The position numbers were made by a program, and so were the translations under genes. A DNA stretch of 64,000 nucleotides from Pseudoalteromonas espejiana DSM 9414 (GTDB lineage Bacteria > Pseudomonadota > Gammaproteobacteria > Enterobacterales > Alteromonadaceae): assembly GCF_002221525.1 (NCBI RefSeq), contig NZ_CP011028.1, positions 259,001 through 323,000 on the forward strand, in the 5' to 3' direction. The notes beneath the pieces are model-generated. The model had not been told where the DNA came from. It ran no database searches and was given only the letters and a program-made list of their open reading frames with translations. Positions 35,622-45,051 of the stretch are shown one piece after another. Positions within the stretch are counted from its first letter, which is position 1. Every line of letters starts with the position of its first letter.

Positions 35622-36806
35622 ATGGCAAAAGAAAAGTTTGAACGCGTAAAACCGCACGTAAACGTTGGTACAATCGGCCACGTTGACCACGGTAAAACTA
35701 CACTAACTGCAGCAATCACTAACGTACTTGCAAAAGTATACGGCGGTGTTGCTAAAGATTTCGCATCAATCGATAACGCTCCAGAAGAGCGCGAGCGTGG
35801 TATCACAATCTCAACTTCTCACGTTGAGTACGATACTCCAACTCGTCACTACGCACACGTAGATTGTCCTGGTCACGCCGATTATGTTAAAAACATGATC
35901 ACTGGTGCTGCTCAAATGGACGGCGCTATCTTAGTAGTAGCTGCGACTGACGGCCCTATGCCACAAACTCGTGAGCACATCCTACTTTCTCGTCAGGTTG
36001 GCGTACCTTACATCGTTGTATTCATGAACAAATGTGACATGGTTGACGACGAAGAGCTACTTGAGCTAGTAGAAATGGAAGTTCGTGAACTTCTTTCTGA
36101 GTACGACTTCCCAGGTGATGACTTACCACTAATTCAAGGTTCTGCTCTTAAAGCACTTGAAGGCGAAAAGCAGTGGGAAGACAAGATCGTTGAGCTTGCA
36201 GAAGCACTAGATTCTTACATTCCAGAGCCAGAGCGTGACATCGATAAGCCATTCATCATGCCTATCGAAGATGTTTTCTCAATCCAAGGCCGTGGTACAG
36301 TTGTAACTGGTCGTGTTGAAGCTGGTATCATCAACGTGAATGACGAAGTTGAAATCGTTGGTATCAAAGAGACTACTAAGTCTACTTGTACTGGTGTTGA
36401 AATGTTCCGTAAGCTTCTTGACGAAGGTCGTGCTGGTGAGAACATTGGTGCACTTCTACGTGGTACTAAGCGTGAAGACGTTGAACGTGGTCAAGTACTA
36501 GCTAAGCCTGGTTCAATCAACCCACACACTACATTCACTTCAGAAGTATACGTACTTTCTAAAGATGAAGGTGGTCGTCATACTCCATTCTTTAAAGGTT
36601 ACCGTCCACAGTTCTACTTCCGTACAACTGACGTAACTGGTGACGTACAGTTACCAGAAGGCGTAGAAATGGTAATGCCTGGTGATAACGTTAAGATGAC
36701 AGTAACTCTAATCGCGCCAATCGCGATGGACGAAGGTCTTCGTTTCGCTATCCGTGAAGGTGGCCGTACTGTAGGTGCTGGTGTTGTAGCAACTATCGTA
36801 GAGTAA
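35622..36806 (+). CDS. tuf: Elongation factor Tu
   Basis: EF-Tu delivers aminoacyl-tRNA to the ribosome. The 394-aa product is intact: G1 [10 protein letters not shown], switch I region [17 protein letters not shown]3 [10 protein letters not shown]4 NKCD and the C-terminal kirromycin-region [19 protein letters not shown]. It closes the str operon. No second tuf precedes secE in this window. A decayed partial copy of its last codons and downstream region follows at 36882. Confidence 0.98.
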   Translation: MAKEKFERVKPHVNVGTIGHVDHGKTTLTAAITNVLAKVYGGVAKDFASIDNAPEERERGITISTSHVEYDTPTRHYAHVDCPGHADYVKNMITGAAQMDGAILVVAATDGPMPQTREHILLSRQVGVPYIVVFMNKCDMVDDEELLELVEMEVRELLSEYDFPGDDLPLIQGSALKALEGEKQWEDKIVELAEALDSYIPEPERDIDKPFIMPIEDVFSIQGRGTVVTGRVEAGIINVNDEVEIVGIKETTKSTCTGVEMFRKLLDEGRAGENIGALLRGTKREDVERGQVLAKPGSINPHTTFTSEVYVLSKDEGGRHTPFFKGYRPQFYFRTTDVTGDVQLPEGVEMVMPGDNVKMTVTLIAPIAMDEGLRFAIREGGRTVGAGVVATIVE

Positions 36807-36832
36807 TAGTTAACTTTTAAGTTAATTATTAG

Positions 36833-36860
36833 AAAAAGGTCACTTAGGTGGCCTTTTTTA
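36833..36860 (+). terminator. str operon terminator 1
   Basis: AAAAAGGTCAC pairs with GTGGCCTTTTT (11 pairs, one G-T) around TTAG and runs into Ts, 27 bases after the tuf stop. Confidence 0.9.
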
Positions 36861-36881
36861 ATGCCTGAAATTTAGCTTACA

Positions 36882-37010
36882 TGAAGGTGGCGCTCTTACC
36901 TAAGGTATAGGTGCTTTGTAGCAACGTTCAATGAGCAATAGTTAACGTTTAAGTTAATTAATACTAAAACAACCCGAGCTTAGCCTCGGGTTTTTTAATG
37001 CCTGCAATTT
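36882..37010 (+). pseudogene. Vestigial duplicate of the tuf 3' end and tail
   Basis: Blocks of the last tuf codons and following DNA recur in order: TGAAGGTGGC (36755 and 36882), TAGGTGCT, TTGTAGCAAC (36784 and 36916), AATAGTTAAC plus TTTAAGTTAATTA (36806 and 36936), and after each terminator AATGCCTG with AATTTA (36860 and 36997). The second copy has lost the frame and its stop reads CAA. Spacing drifts from 127 to 137 bp through small indels. It is a decayed tandem duplication or the remains of a second tuf gene. Confidence 0.75.
36969..36996 (+). terminator. Terminator 2 in the duplicated tail
   Basis: AACCCGAG pairs with CTCGGGTT around CTTAGC and is followed by Ts. It occupies the same place in the duplicated tail as terminator 1 does behind tuf, but its stem sequence differs. 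Confidence 0.85.
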
Positions 37011-37129
37011 ATGTCATGTGTGAAGATCTTTAATTATGTAAGGAATGTCTATTCATCGAATAGGTATCGACACTTACAGGGTATTAGCCTAAGCTAAAAA
37101 TGGCTTAAATTCACAACAGGAAACGGGCA

Positions 37130-37930
37130 ATGAATAATAAAAATAACTATCCACAAGGCGTATTTTGCTGGGCTGAACTGTGTACTTGTAATTGGAAAGA
37201 GGGTAAGGCTTTTTATACTTCATTGTTTGGGTGGGGGAGCGATGATCAGCCAATTGGCGATGATGAATATTACACCATGCTACAAAAGCAAGGGGATGAT
37301 ATTGCGGCTATGTATCAAATGCCACAAGCACAAATAAAGGATGAACTCCCTGGTTATTGGCTTACCTATATTGCTGTAGAGGATGTGGATGCATGTGCAA
37401 TTAAAGCAAAAGAATTAGGCGCACAAATTATAGCGGGTCCGCACAATGTTATGGATGCAGGGCGCATGTTAATGCTTAAAGATACAGCAGGCGCTACCGT
37501 TGCGTTGTGGCAAGGTAATGAGCATATTGGTTGTAAGCGACCTGGTGAATTAACAACACCTTACTGGCATGAAATGGCGACTAGAGATGCTACTGCTAGT
37601 AGTAACTTTTATTGTGAGCTATTAGGCTGGAAGAGTCAGTTAAAGCCTATGGATGGGATGGACTACACATTATTTTTAATCGATGATAAACCAGTTGCCG
37701 GTATGATAGAAATGACTAACGAGTGGCCTGATGATGTTCCCCCTCATTGGATGATTTACTTTGCTGTTGATAGTTGTGACTCCTATGTGGATAAAGCTGT
37801 AGATCTTGGGGCACAGGTTTGTGTACCTGTAACTGATATTGAAGATGTAGGGCGTTTTAGTGTTGTATGCGATCCGCAAGGAAGTGTGTTTTCGATAATA
37901 GAACCAGCGCTTGATGAGCTTAACGCTTAA
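37130..37930 (+). CDS. Two-domain VOC (glyoxalase-like) protein
   Basis: A 266-aa protein with two vicinal-oxygen-chelate repeats: residues about 8-128 (GVFCWAELCTCNWKEGKAFYTSLFGW to MLKDTAGATVALWQ) and about 138-262 (TPYWHEMATRDATASSNFYCELLGW to VCDPQGSVFSIIEP). Proteins of this type are often annotated as glyoxalase/bleomycin resistance or hydroxylase-like; the substrate is unknown. Each half repeats the paired beta-alpha-beta pattern, so one subunit forms the whole metal site. It is a lone gene between the str operon and the cti pair. Confidence 0.85.
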   Translation: MNNKNNYPQGVFCWAELCTCNWKEGKAFYTSLFGWGSDDQPIGDDEYYTMLQKQGDDIAAMYQMPQAQIKDELPGYWLTYIAVEDVDACAIKAKELGAQIIAGPHNVMDAGRMLMLKDTAGATVALWQGNEHIGCKRPGELTTPYWHEMATRDATASSNFYCELLGWKSQLKPMDGMDYTLFLIDDKPVAGMIEMTNEWPDDVPPHWMIYFAVDSCDSYVDKAVDLGAQVCVPVTDIEDVGRFSVVCDPQGSVFSIIEPALDELNA

Positions 37931-37991
37931 TTATTGATTAAGTGCAGTGCTGTTTACTTTAACCGCGGCTATACATATTTAGACGCAGTAA

Positions 37992-38013
37992 TTGTGTGCT
38001 TTTTTGCTATAAT
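37992..38013 (+). promoter_or_regulatory. Extended -10 promoter of the cti pair
   Basis: TTGCTATAAT contains a perfect TATAAT (38008-38013) with the TG extension one base before it. There is no good -35. Start of transcription would be about 30 bases before the ATG at 38051. Confidence 0.6.
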
Positions 38014-38050
38014 GGCGAGTAATTACACCGTCAGTCAGCAAGAGAGCACA

Positions 38051-38416
38051 ATGGAATTTGAACAAGATAGTAATTTAACTTTACCGTTATTTATTTTAGA
38101 TGAAACGCTTAGTGAGCGTAACTTAGAGCAGCCCGACCTAGCTATTTCATTAGCACTTGATGACGAACTACTGACGCAAATATGCCAAAATCCATCTCAA
38201 GATAGTAGCATTGCTATTAATATCGATGACTATTCGCTGACGCTACACAATAGCCAGCTTGAGGCGCTAGTGGGGCAAGAGCATGATGCCCAAATAACTC
38301 TTACTCATGGCCCTTTGCTTAGCGCAGTACTGAATACCCAAAACCATGGAACCTTTGTGTCGCCACAAATGGATATGATGCCTACCTTTGATTTAGGTGA
38401 TGAGGATGAAGAATGA
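38051..38416 (+). CDS. Small acidic protein overlapping cti (unknown function)
   Basis: I do not recognise this 121-aa protein. It is strongly acidic, rich in Leu, Asp, Glu and Gln, and has no Cys, signal peptide or membrane segment. It ends in the acidic tail FDLGDEDEE. The ATG at 38051 has AAGAGAG upstream and lies just below an extended -10 promoter; an in-frame start at 37934 would run through that promoter. Its stop overlaps the cti start (ATGA), so translation of the two is probably coupled and a role with Cti is possible. Confidence 0.65.
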   Translation: MEFEQDSNLTLPLFILDETLSERNLEQPDLAISLALDDELLTQICQNPSQDSSIAINIDDYSLTLHNSQLEALVGQEHDAQITLTHGPLLSAVLNTQNHGTFVSPQMDMMPTFDLGDEDEE

Positions 38417-40746
38417 AAAAAGTTCTCATAAGCGCGTTAGTACTTGTCATACTCAGCGGTTGTGCTTATTTAGGAAATGCGCATTTTAATGACCTATTTG
38501 GTGATGAACAAACGCAGCAACGTATAGTGCCTCATGATTCGGGCGCTGGTGCCGAGTTTTTACAAGAAGTAAAACCCGTTCTTGATACACGCTGTGTGGT
38601 TTGTCATGGCTGTTACGATGCCCCTTGCCAGCTAAAGTTATCTTCTCCTGAAGGAATTGACCGAGGCTTAAGTAAAGAGTTGGTTTATGACGGTACTAGG
38701 CTGTTAGCGACTACCCCAAGCCGTTTATTATTTGATGCAACCACAACTCAGCAATGGCGCGATAAAGGCTTTACACCAGTATTAAATGAGCGTAACCAAA
38801 GCCCAGAAGCTAATTTAGCCGGCGGTGTTTTATTTAATTCACTGGTTTTAAAACAAAGCGCCCCTTTACCTGAAAATGAAATTCTTGATGATGAATTTGA
38901 TTTTTCACTTAGCCGTTCACAAACCTGCGCTACTATGGGTGAGTTTGACCGATTAGCATCAGAGCAGCCACATGGTGGCATGCCTTATGGCTTACCGGGT
39001 GTTTCTAGCCAAGAGTTTTACCATTTACAAAAATGGCTTAAAGACGGCGGTAAAATGGCGCATATAAAACCGCCGACTAAAGCTGAGCTAACACAGGTAA
39101 AAAATTGGGAAGCTTTTTTAAACCAAGACAGCCTCAAATATCAACTAGCTGCTAGATATATTTATGAGCATTGGTTTTTAGCGCATATTTATTTTACGCC
39201 AGATAATCCGCAAAGCTTTTTTAAATTAGTACGCTCAAGCACCCCGCCAGGTGAAGAAATACAGCTTATAAATACGCGTCGTCCGTATGACGATCCTAAA
39301 GTGAATCGTGTTTATTATCGTTTATTACAAGATCGTTCAACTGTTTTATCAAAAACACATTTACCGCTTAAGTTGGACGATAGCAAGCTTGCACGCTTAT
39401 ATGAGCAGTTTATTGCGCCTGATTATACGGTAAATAAAATGCCAAGTTATCAAGCAGAAGCAGCTTCAAATCCATTCAAAACGTTTGAAGCAATCCCTAT
39501 TAACTCTAAATATCAATTTATGCTTGATGAAGCCGAGTTAATTATAATGGGCTTTATTAAAGGCCCTGTGTGTCGAGGTCAAATTGCGCTTAATGTAATT
39601 AATGACCATTTTTGGGTTGCCTTTGCGGACCCTGAAAAAGTAGCAACGCCAGCTGTTGAAGACATGCTGTTACAGCATGAAGACGCACTTGAGCTACCGG
39701 CAGCCGAAGAGAGTAACGCATTGCCAATCTCTAGCTGGGTTAAATACTCAGTGCGTGAGAAAAAGTATTTACAAGCTAAAGTTGAGCTTGCTAACGATAT
39801 GTTTAAAAACGGTGAGCATTTAACTACCGACCTATTATGGAAAGGCGAAGGGCACAATAAGAACGCTGCGCTTACTATTTTCCGCCACTTTGATAGTGCC
39901 ACCGTAGTTAAAGGCTTTATAGGGCAAGAGCCTAAAACAATGTGGGTGCTTGATTACGCTTTATTTGAGCGAATTCACTACTTACTTGTAGCTGGCTTTG
40001 ATGTATACGGAAATATTGGCCATCAACTGATAACGCGCTTATACATGGACTTTTTACGCTTAGAGGGTGAGCAAAACTTTTTAGCGTTATTACCTGAGTC
40101 TAAACGCCATCAAATTAAAAAAAGTTGGTACAGAAAGTCGCCGCCAAGTTTATCTAAGTTCTTTAAAAATAACCGAGATTTTAGTCAGCCAAGTGGTATT
40201 GAGTATAAAACTGATGATCCACAACACGAACTATATGGTTTAGTTAAGCAAACCTTAGCACCAGTACTTAGTGACCATTACGATTACACTCAAGTACCAA
40301 AACCATTAAATGCGTTAAATGATATGCCTGCTAAAGCAATAAACTTATTGCCGCAGCTGTCATACATTTTAGTGAAACAGGATGATGACTCACATAAGGC
40401 TTATACGGTTATTCATCACAATGCACATTACAATATCTCGAGCTTACTAAATGAAGACGGCCAACGCGCTTACGATGAAGATACAGCCACAATAGTGCCT
40501 GGCTTTATTGGCGATTACCCAGCTGCTATTTGGTATTTAAATAACTCAAATGAAGTGAGTGAGTTTGCGCAGTTGTTGCCAATGATGCAAATTGAAGCCG
40601 ATTACAGTGCCCTAAAAGTTAAGTTTGGTATTCGTCGCTCGCACCCTGAGTTTTGGAAATACAGCGATATAATGCACCAAGTTGCTAAAGAGTACCGAGG
40701 CGTAGAGTTTGGTATGTTTGATTACAACCGCTTAGAAAACCGCTAA
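38413..40746 (+). CDS. cti: Fatty acid cis/trans isomerase
   Basis: Cti converts cis-unsaturated acyl chains of membrane phospholipids to trans, rapidly stiffening the membrane under solvent, heat or osmotic stress. It is a periplasmic haem protein. The 777-aa product has the cytochrome-type motif CVVCH (61-65) within RCVVCHGCYDAPCQL, as in Pseudomonas Cti. The N-terminus carries a lipobox LSGC (Cys17), so it may be lipid-anchored. It starts inside the stop of the small acidic gene and ends at a good terminator. The enzyme is known from Pseudomonas and Vibrio. Confidence 0.93.
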   Translation: MKKVLISALVLVILSGCAYLGNAHFNDLFGDEQTQQRIVPHDSGAGAEFLQEVKPVLDTRCVVCHGCYDAPCQLKLSSPEGIDRGLSKELVYDGTRLLATTPSRLLFDATTTQQWRDKGFTPVLNERNQSPEANLAGGVLFNSLVLKQSAPLPENEILDDEFDFSLSRSQTCATMGEFDRLASEQPHGGMPYGLPGVSSQEFYHLQKWLKDGGKMAHIKPPTKAELTQVKNWEAFLNQDSLKYQLAARYIYEHWFLAHIYFTPDNPQSFFKLVRSSTPPGEEIQLINTRRPYDDPKVNRVYYRLLQDRSTVLSKTHLPLKLDDSKLARLYEQFIAPDYTVNKMPSYQAEAASNPFKTFEAIPINSKYQFMLDEAELIIMGFIKGPVCRGQIALNVINDHFWVAFADPEKVATPAVEDMLLQHEDALELPAAEESNALPISSWVKYSVREKKYLQAKVELANDMFKNGEHLTTDLLWKGEGHNKNAALTIFRHFDSATVVKGFIGQEPKTMWVLDYALFERIHYLLVAGFDVYGNIGHQLITRLYMDFLRLEGEQNFLALLPESKRHQIKKSWYRKSPPSLSKFFKNNRDFSQPSGIEYKTDDPQHELYGLVKQTLAPVLSDHYDYTQVPKPLNALNDMPAKAINLLPQLSYILVKQDDDSHKAYTVIHHNAHYNISSLLNEDGQRAYDEDTATIVPGFIGDYPAAIWYLNNSNEVSEFAQLLPMMQIEADYSALKVKFGIRRSHPEFWKYSDIMHQVAKEYRGVEFGMFDYNRLENR

Positions 40747-40804
40747 ACGATTAGGCATACTTAGCGTAACCAAATTTAGGCTAACGCGCCTTTGTAATAC
40801 ATTT

Positions 40805-40831
40805 AGCCCAGTAATTTTACTGGGCTTTTTA
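40805..40831 (+). terminator. Terminator of the cti pair
   Basis: AGCCCAGTAA and TTACTGGGCT form a perfect 10-bp stem with a TT centre, followed by TTTTA. Confidence 0.9.
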
Positions 40832-40904
40832 TTTATATAATTACTTAAGCGGATGTTGAGTTTTCTATATATAGGCTACACTTAAAATAAAAAAGCGGCC
40901 TTGT

Positions 40905-42632
40905 ATGTTTAAAATAATTGCCAATGTAAGACAACGTTACCGATGGGCGTTAATCGCTATCGCGTTATTAATAAGTGGCTCAGCCTTATTACTACAGTAT
41001 GGGTTTTCTGTACAAAAATATGACGCTAAAATTATTAATGTAGCCGGTAAGCAGCGCATGCTCTCGCAAAAAATTGCGTGGCACAGTAACTCCCTACTTG
41101 CATCAAGAATAGATGTCGCCACTCACACTCAGTCCCTCGAACAATCCCTTAAACAATTTAAAAGCGCGCACCAAATGCTGCTTACTAAGCAGGGCAATGG
41201 TTATCGTTATTTAACAAAGGAGTTGGAGGCTTTATATTTTTCAGCCCCCGCTAATTTAGACCAAGAAGTTAATGAGTTTATTGCTCAAGCCAGCTGGCTT
41301 TTATATCAACAAGGTGAGGTAAACACCGATGTATTAGCCATAACACACGTTGAAAACCTGCTTACAAAGCTGGACCGCGCAGTCACCTTGTTTGAGCAAC
41401 ACGCAGTAAAAAAAGTGAATAGGGTTTCTAATTTAGAATTACTATGCTGGTTAGTTGCTATGATGCTATTGCTTGTTGAGTTGAGGTTTGTGTTTATGCC
41501 TATGGAAAAAGAGGTGGAGCGCACATTATCAGCACTGCAAAAGCAAAAAGATTTTGTAGCCCAAATGAGCCAAAATAAAGAACACTTTATTGCCCGAGCA
41601 AGCCACGAGTTTAGAACACCTTTACAAGGATTGATGACCTCAATTGAAGAGTTAAATATTTCACCAGAGCAGCAAAGTATAAAAACGCAGGCTAGCTATT
41701 GCACCTTAAGAATTCTTTCTATGCTCGATGAACTTCAAGATTTACAAGCATTGAGTACAGGTAAGTGGTCGCCCATTTTAAAAAATGAAAATTTACTCGA
41801 GTCAATCAATAAAGTGGTGATGGCTTATGAGTATGCGGCTCAACAAAAGGGTTTAAAAGTAGTAACCCACTTTAATGATTCACTTAATTGCTTTTGTAAA
41901 TTAGATCATCAACGCTTGCAGCATGTTTTAACTGAGCTAATTAGTAATGCGATAAAGTTTACAGAAGATGGCGAGATTGTTGTGTCGGCCACTATGGAAG
42001 GTTCAAAGCTTCATTTAACAGTGCAAGATAGCGGATGTGGATTTACGAGTGAAATAACAGAGTTAGAATTTGATTCATTTAAACAAACTAATCATTTTCA
42101 GGGGTTAAGGACCGGCTTAACACGAGCGCAGTATGTTGTTAAAGCCTTACACGGCGACATTGAATTTAAAAACAACACAGCAAACGGTGCCATTGTTACG
42201 CTTAACTTACCGATTGAAATTACTAAGCAAGAGCGAAGTGAGCGAGAATTTGAAAAAAAGCTTTTTTGCTTAGTGGTTGAAGATAACGAACTTAATACCC
42301 TATTACTTACCCGTATTTTAACTAATTTAGGTGTGGAGTGTGAATGCGCAATAAATGGGCAAGTTGCATGTGAAATGGTACAAAAAACACATTACGATAT
42401 TATTTTTATGGACTTAAATATGCCAGTAATGGATGGCTTTGAAGCAACTAAAAAAATACGCACAGAGCTTAATAAAACAATGCCAATTATTGTTGTTACA
42501 GCGAATACGTCAGCAGAAGATATGAACTTAGTGTATGAATATGGCGCCAGCGAACATATTCATAAGCCAATTAGTAAGCAAGCTGTAGCCGATGCGCTAG
42601 TTAGTGTGTGTATGAGCAGTGAAATAAACTAA
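40905..42632 (+). CDS. Hybrid sensor histidine kinase with PilJ-type sensor
   Basis: A 575-aa membrane kinase. Two transmembrane segments (about 13-33 and 177-198) enclose a helical periplasmic domain starting with NVAGKQRMLSQKIAWHS, the type IV pili methyl-accepting/NarX-like signature. Then come a HisKA domain with phospho-His234 in ASHEFRTPLQG, a HATPase domain (ELISNAIKFTEDG; DSGCGF) and a C-terminal receiver with phospho-acceptor Asp503 in FMDLNMPVMDG. There is no HPt domain, so a separate phosphotransfer protein or response regulator must take the signal; none is adjacent. The ligand is unknown. Confidence 0.88.
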   Translation: MFKIIANVRQRYRWALIAIALLISGSALLLQYGFSVQKYDAKIINVAGKQRMLSQKIAWHSNSLLASRIDVATHTQSLEQSLKQFKSAHQMLLTKQGNGYRYLTKELEALYFSAPANLDQEVNEFIAQASWLLYQQGEVNTDVLAITHVENLLTKLDRAVTLFEQHAVKKVNRVSNLELLCWLVAMMLLLVELRFVFMPMEKEVERTLSALQKQKDFVAQMSQNKEHFIARASHEFRTPLQGLMTSIEELNISPEQQSIKTQASYCTLRILSMLDELQDLQALSTGKWSPILKNENLLESINKVVMAYEYAAQQKGLKVVTHFNDSLNCFCKLDHQRLQHVLTELISNAIKFTEDGEIVVSATMEGSKLHLTVQDSGCGFTSEITELEFDSFKQTNHFQGLRTGLTRAQYVVKALHGDIEFKNNTANGAIVTLNLPIEITKQERSEREFEKKLFCLVVEDNELNTLLLTRILTNLGVECECAINGQVACEMVQKTHYDIIFMDLNMPVMDGFEATKKIRTELNKTMPIIVVTANTSAEDMNLVYEYGASEHIHKPISKQAVADALVSVCMSSEIN

Positions 42633-42709
42633 TACGCTGTAAAATGCGCTTGCGAATATAATTAGCAATACGTTAAGTTGGCAGTCTAGAAAGTGCTTAG
42701 GAACGTATT

Positions 42710-44122
42710 GTGCAAAGTGTTGTATTAGAGAAGTTTAATGGTTATTTACAAGGGCAAGGTAAAAGCCGTTATGAAATTAGCGATTTAAATTGGCAGGTTA
42801 ATCAAGGGCAGCAGTGGCTATTACTAGGTGCTAATGGTGCAGGTAAATCGGCACTGTGTGCAGCGCTCATTGGTGAGGCTAAATTAAAAAGCGGCAAATA
42901 TAAAAGCACCTTTAACAATATGCAGTTGGTGTCATCAGATGCGCAAAAGCAGTTAATTAAAGATGAAATAGAGCATGAACAGCCTACATTAGTTAAAGAG
43001 CTAATATTTACTACCAACGCCACTTATAACCATGCGCTGCGTATGGAGTTAATAGAGGTACTTAATTTAAGTACTCTTTTAAATAAGCACTTTAGAGATC
43101 TTTCTACCGGGGAGACCCGCAAATTACTACTTATTAATGCACTTAGTAGTAATGCCGACTTAGTTGTACTTGATGAGCCCTACGATGGGCTTGATAAGTC
43201 ATCATGTGAAACGTTAACTAAGGTATTAGCTAAGCTATCCACACACATAAATTTTGTTTTTGTACTAAACCGCTTAGATGAAGTACCTGAATTTATAACG
43301 CATTATGGTTATGTAAATGAAGGTAAGTTGCAGCACGCACTGGCAAACCCAGATAACGAGCAGCGTGCTGATTTATTTAAACTGCTGCATCTAACTCATA
43401 CGTCTTTAGCTATACCTCAGCCCGAAAATACACCTTCTCAAACCGAGTATATAGACTCGCCACTCGTTAAACTTACTAACGCCAACGTAGCGTATGGCGG
43501 TGTTAGTATATTTAAAAATTTAACTTGGCAAATCAATCAGTATCAGCACTGGCAATTGAGTGGTAAAAATGGCTCAGGTAAAACGTGTCTACTTAACTTA
43601 ATTACAGGCGATAACCCCCAATGCTATAACAACGACATACAGGTATTTGGCTTTAAGCGCGGCAGTGGTGAAAGCATTTGGGATATAAAACAGCACATTG
43701 GTTTTATATCAAATGCGCTTCATATGGATTACCGAGTAAGTATATCGGCACTTAATACCATTATTTCAGGATTTTATGACAGCATTGGTTTATATCAAAA
43801 GCCAACTGATGCACAAATAATGGCTGCTAAGCAGTGGCTTGCATTAATAGGTTTAAGTGAAAAGCAAAACACCTCATTTACTCAGCTTTCGTATGGGGAT
43901 CAGCGTATGCTATTAATTGTGCGCGCCATGATAAAACACCCCACTTTACTTATATTAGACGAGCCTTGCTTAGGGCTAGATGAGGCAAACAGGCAGCGGG
44001 TGCTGCTATTAATTGAGAAAGTGTGCGCCGCTAAAACAAGCACCGTGATTTATGTAAATCATCATGCGGCAGACAAAATTAAAGGAATAGAGAATTACTT
44101 AAAAATGGAAGACTTTCATTAA
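42710..44122 (+). CDS. Tandem ABC ATPase, ModF/PhrA-like
   Basis: A 470-aa protein with two ABC nucleotide-binding domains and no membrane segment. Walker A: GANGAGKS in the first half, GKNGSGKT in the second. Walker B: VVLDEPYDGLD and LILDEPCLGLD. The signature motifs are atypical, LSTGETRK and LSYGDQRM. RGSGESIWDIKQHIGFIS and LHMDYRVSISALNTIISGF match E. coli ModF (PhrA), whose function is poorly defined despite its place in the mod locus. No modABC genes are nearby. The start is a GTG after TAGGAACG. Confidence 0.85.
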   Translation: MQSVVLEKFNGYLQGQGKSRYEISDLNWQVNQGQQWLLLGANGAGKSALCAALIGEAKLKSGKYKSTFNNMQLVSSDAQKQLIKDEIEHEQPTLVKELIFTTNATYNHALRMELIEVLNLSTLLNKHFRDLSTGETRKLLLINALSSNADLVVLDEPYDGLDKSSCETLTKVLAKLSTHINFVFVLNRLDEVPEFITHYGYVNEGKLQHALANPDNEQRADLFKLLHLTHTSLAIPQPENTPSQTEYIDSPLVKLTNANVAYGGVSIFKNLTWQINQYQHWQLSGKNGSGKTCLLNLITGDNPQCYNNDIQVFGFKRGSGESIWDIKQHIGFISNALHMDYRVSISALNTIISGFYDSIGLYQKPTDAQIMAAKQWLALIGLSEKQNTSFTQLSYGDQRMLLIVRAMIKHPTLLILDEPCLGLDEANRQRVLLLIEKVCAAKTSTVIYVNHHAADKIKGIENYLKMEDFH

Positions 44123-44129
44123 GCATTAA

Positions 44130-44166
44130 AGCAGAAGGTTAAGCGCAGTACGCCTAACCTTTCTGT
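44130..44166. terminator. Hairpin between convergent modF-like and TraB/GumN genes
   Basis: CAGAAGGTTA-GCG and CGC-TAACCTTTCTG form an interrupted stem around CAGTA. There is no long T-run, so it is a plausible but not strong bidirectional terminator. Confidence 0.45.
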
Positions 44167-44172
44167 TATAAT

Positions 44173-45051
44173 TTAAAGACGAGTAACACTAAAACCTTCA
44201 TCTCTTAACTGTTTTATTAAACCATGCTGCTCTGGTAAGTGCAGCGCGCCTACAGCAATAAATAGCTTTTCGTTAGTTAAGCGAGGTACTAGCTGCTCTA
44301 CCCATTTATTATTGCGATTAACTAGCATTACTTGCTCGCTTATTTCACCGTAATTACTATCATCAAAACTCATGTTGTAGTACTCGGTAAGCGTATCCAT
44401 ATCGCCATTTTTCCACGCATTTACTAGCTTAATAAAGTAAGTATTAATGTCGGCCAGTTGTTCGAAGGTTTCTTCAATCATTTCGTTACTTAATAGCGCC
44501 ATACCATCAAACATTTGTAACTGCTGCTCTAGGGTTTCTAGTTCGCCTATTTTTATATTGTGTTCTTTAGCGTAAGCAAGTACTTGCTTGTCTATGCCGG
44601 TTTGATCGGAAAAGCCTGCGTTTTGAAACTCAATTTGCATCATAGTCACCATTACAGCCCAAGGTTTTAGGCCGTTAAACATGGCAATATCAATCGACTT
44701 TTTAGAAAAATAATCTTTAAGTTTATTGTAGTTTTGTTTTGATAATTCTGTTTGCAGTGTTTTACCACCTTTTAACATCATAAAAGGCATTGAGCGTTGC
44801 TGCATTTGCATGGGCGTTAACTTACTAATATCCACCTCTACAATAACTTCATCACTCTCATCAATCGCTTTAGTAACGTTTGTTGGTAAACCTTTCATGC
44901 TGGCGTCACCTACGTGTACGGTGCCAAACAAATACGAGCTAGTGCCGTTTTTCTCTACTTTATATAAAGCCGGTGCCGCAAAGCTATTAAAGCTAAGTAC
45001 TGAAAACAGCACCATAATAAAAAAGTGACTAATACGAGGTATCGCTTTCAT
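44173..45051 (-). CDS. TraB/GumN family protein
   Basis: A 292-aa exported protein of the TraB/GumN (EreA/ChaN-like) group, related to Tiki metalloproteases. A signal peptide occupies about residues 1-25, with cleavage near FAA-PALY. The family pattern follows: SYLFGTVHVGDA (first GxxH-type motif), PWAVMVTMMQIE, IGELETLEQQLQMFDGM and, near the end, LFIAVGALHLPEQHGLIKQLRDEGF (second motif, with H in GALHL). Metal-dependent peptidase activity is suspected for the family but not shown for this protein. It is a single minus-strand gene. Confidence 0.85.
   Translation of the reverse strand: MKAIPRISHFFIMVLFSVLSFNSFAAPALYKVEKNGTSSYLFGTVHVGDASMKGLPTNVTKAIDESDEVIVEVDISKLTPMQMQQRSMPFMMLKGGKTLQTELSKQNYNKLKDYFSKKSIDIAMFNGLKPWAVMVTMMQIEFQNAGFSDQTGIDKQVLAYAKEHNIKIGELETLEQQLQMFDGMALLSNEMIEETFEQLADINTYFIKLVNAWKNGDMDTLTEYYNMSFDDSNYGEISEQVMLVNRNNKWVEQLVPRLTNEKLFIAVGALHLPEQHGLIKQLRDEGFSVTRL

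Larger units (their letters stand above)
36807..37129. other. Intergenic region between tuf and the VOC gene
   Basis: This 323-bp gap holds two terminators and the tuf tail duplication. From about 37011 to 37129 nothing further is recognisable apart from AACAGGAAA as SD site for the next gene. Confidence 0.6.
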
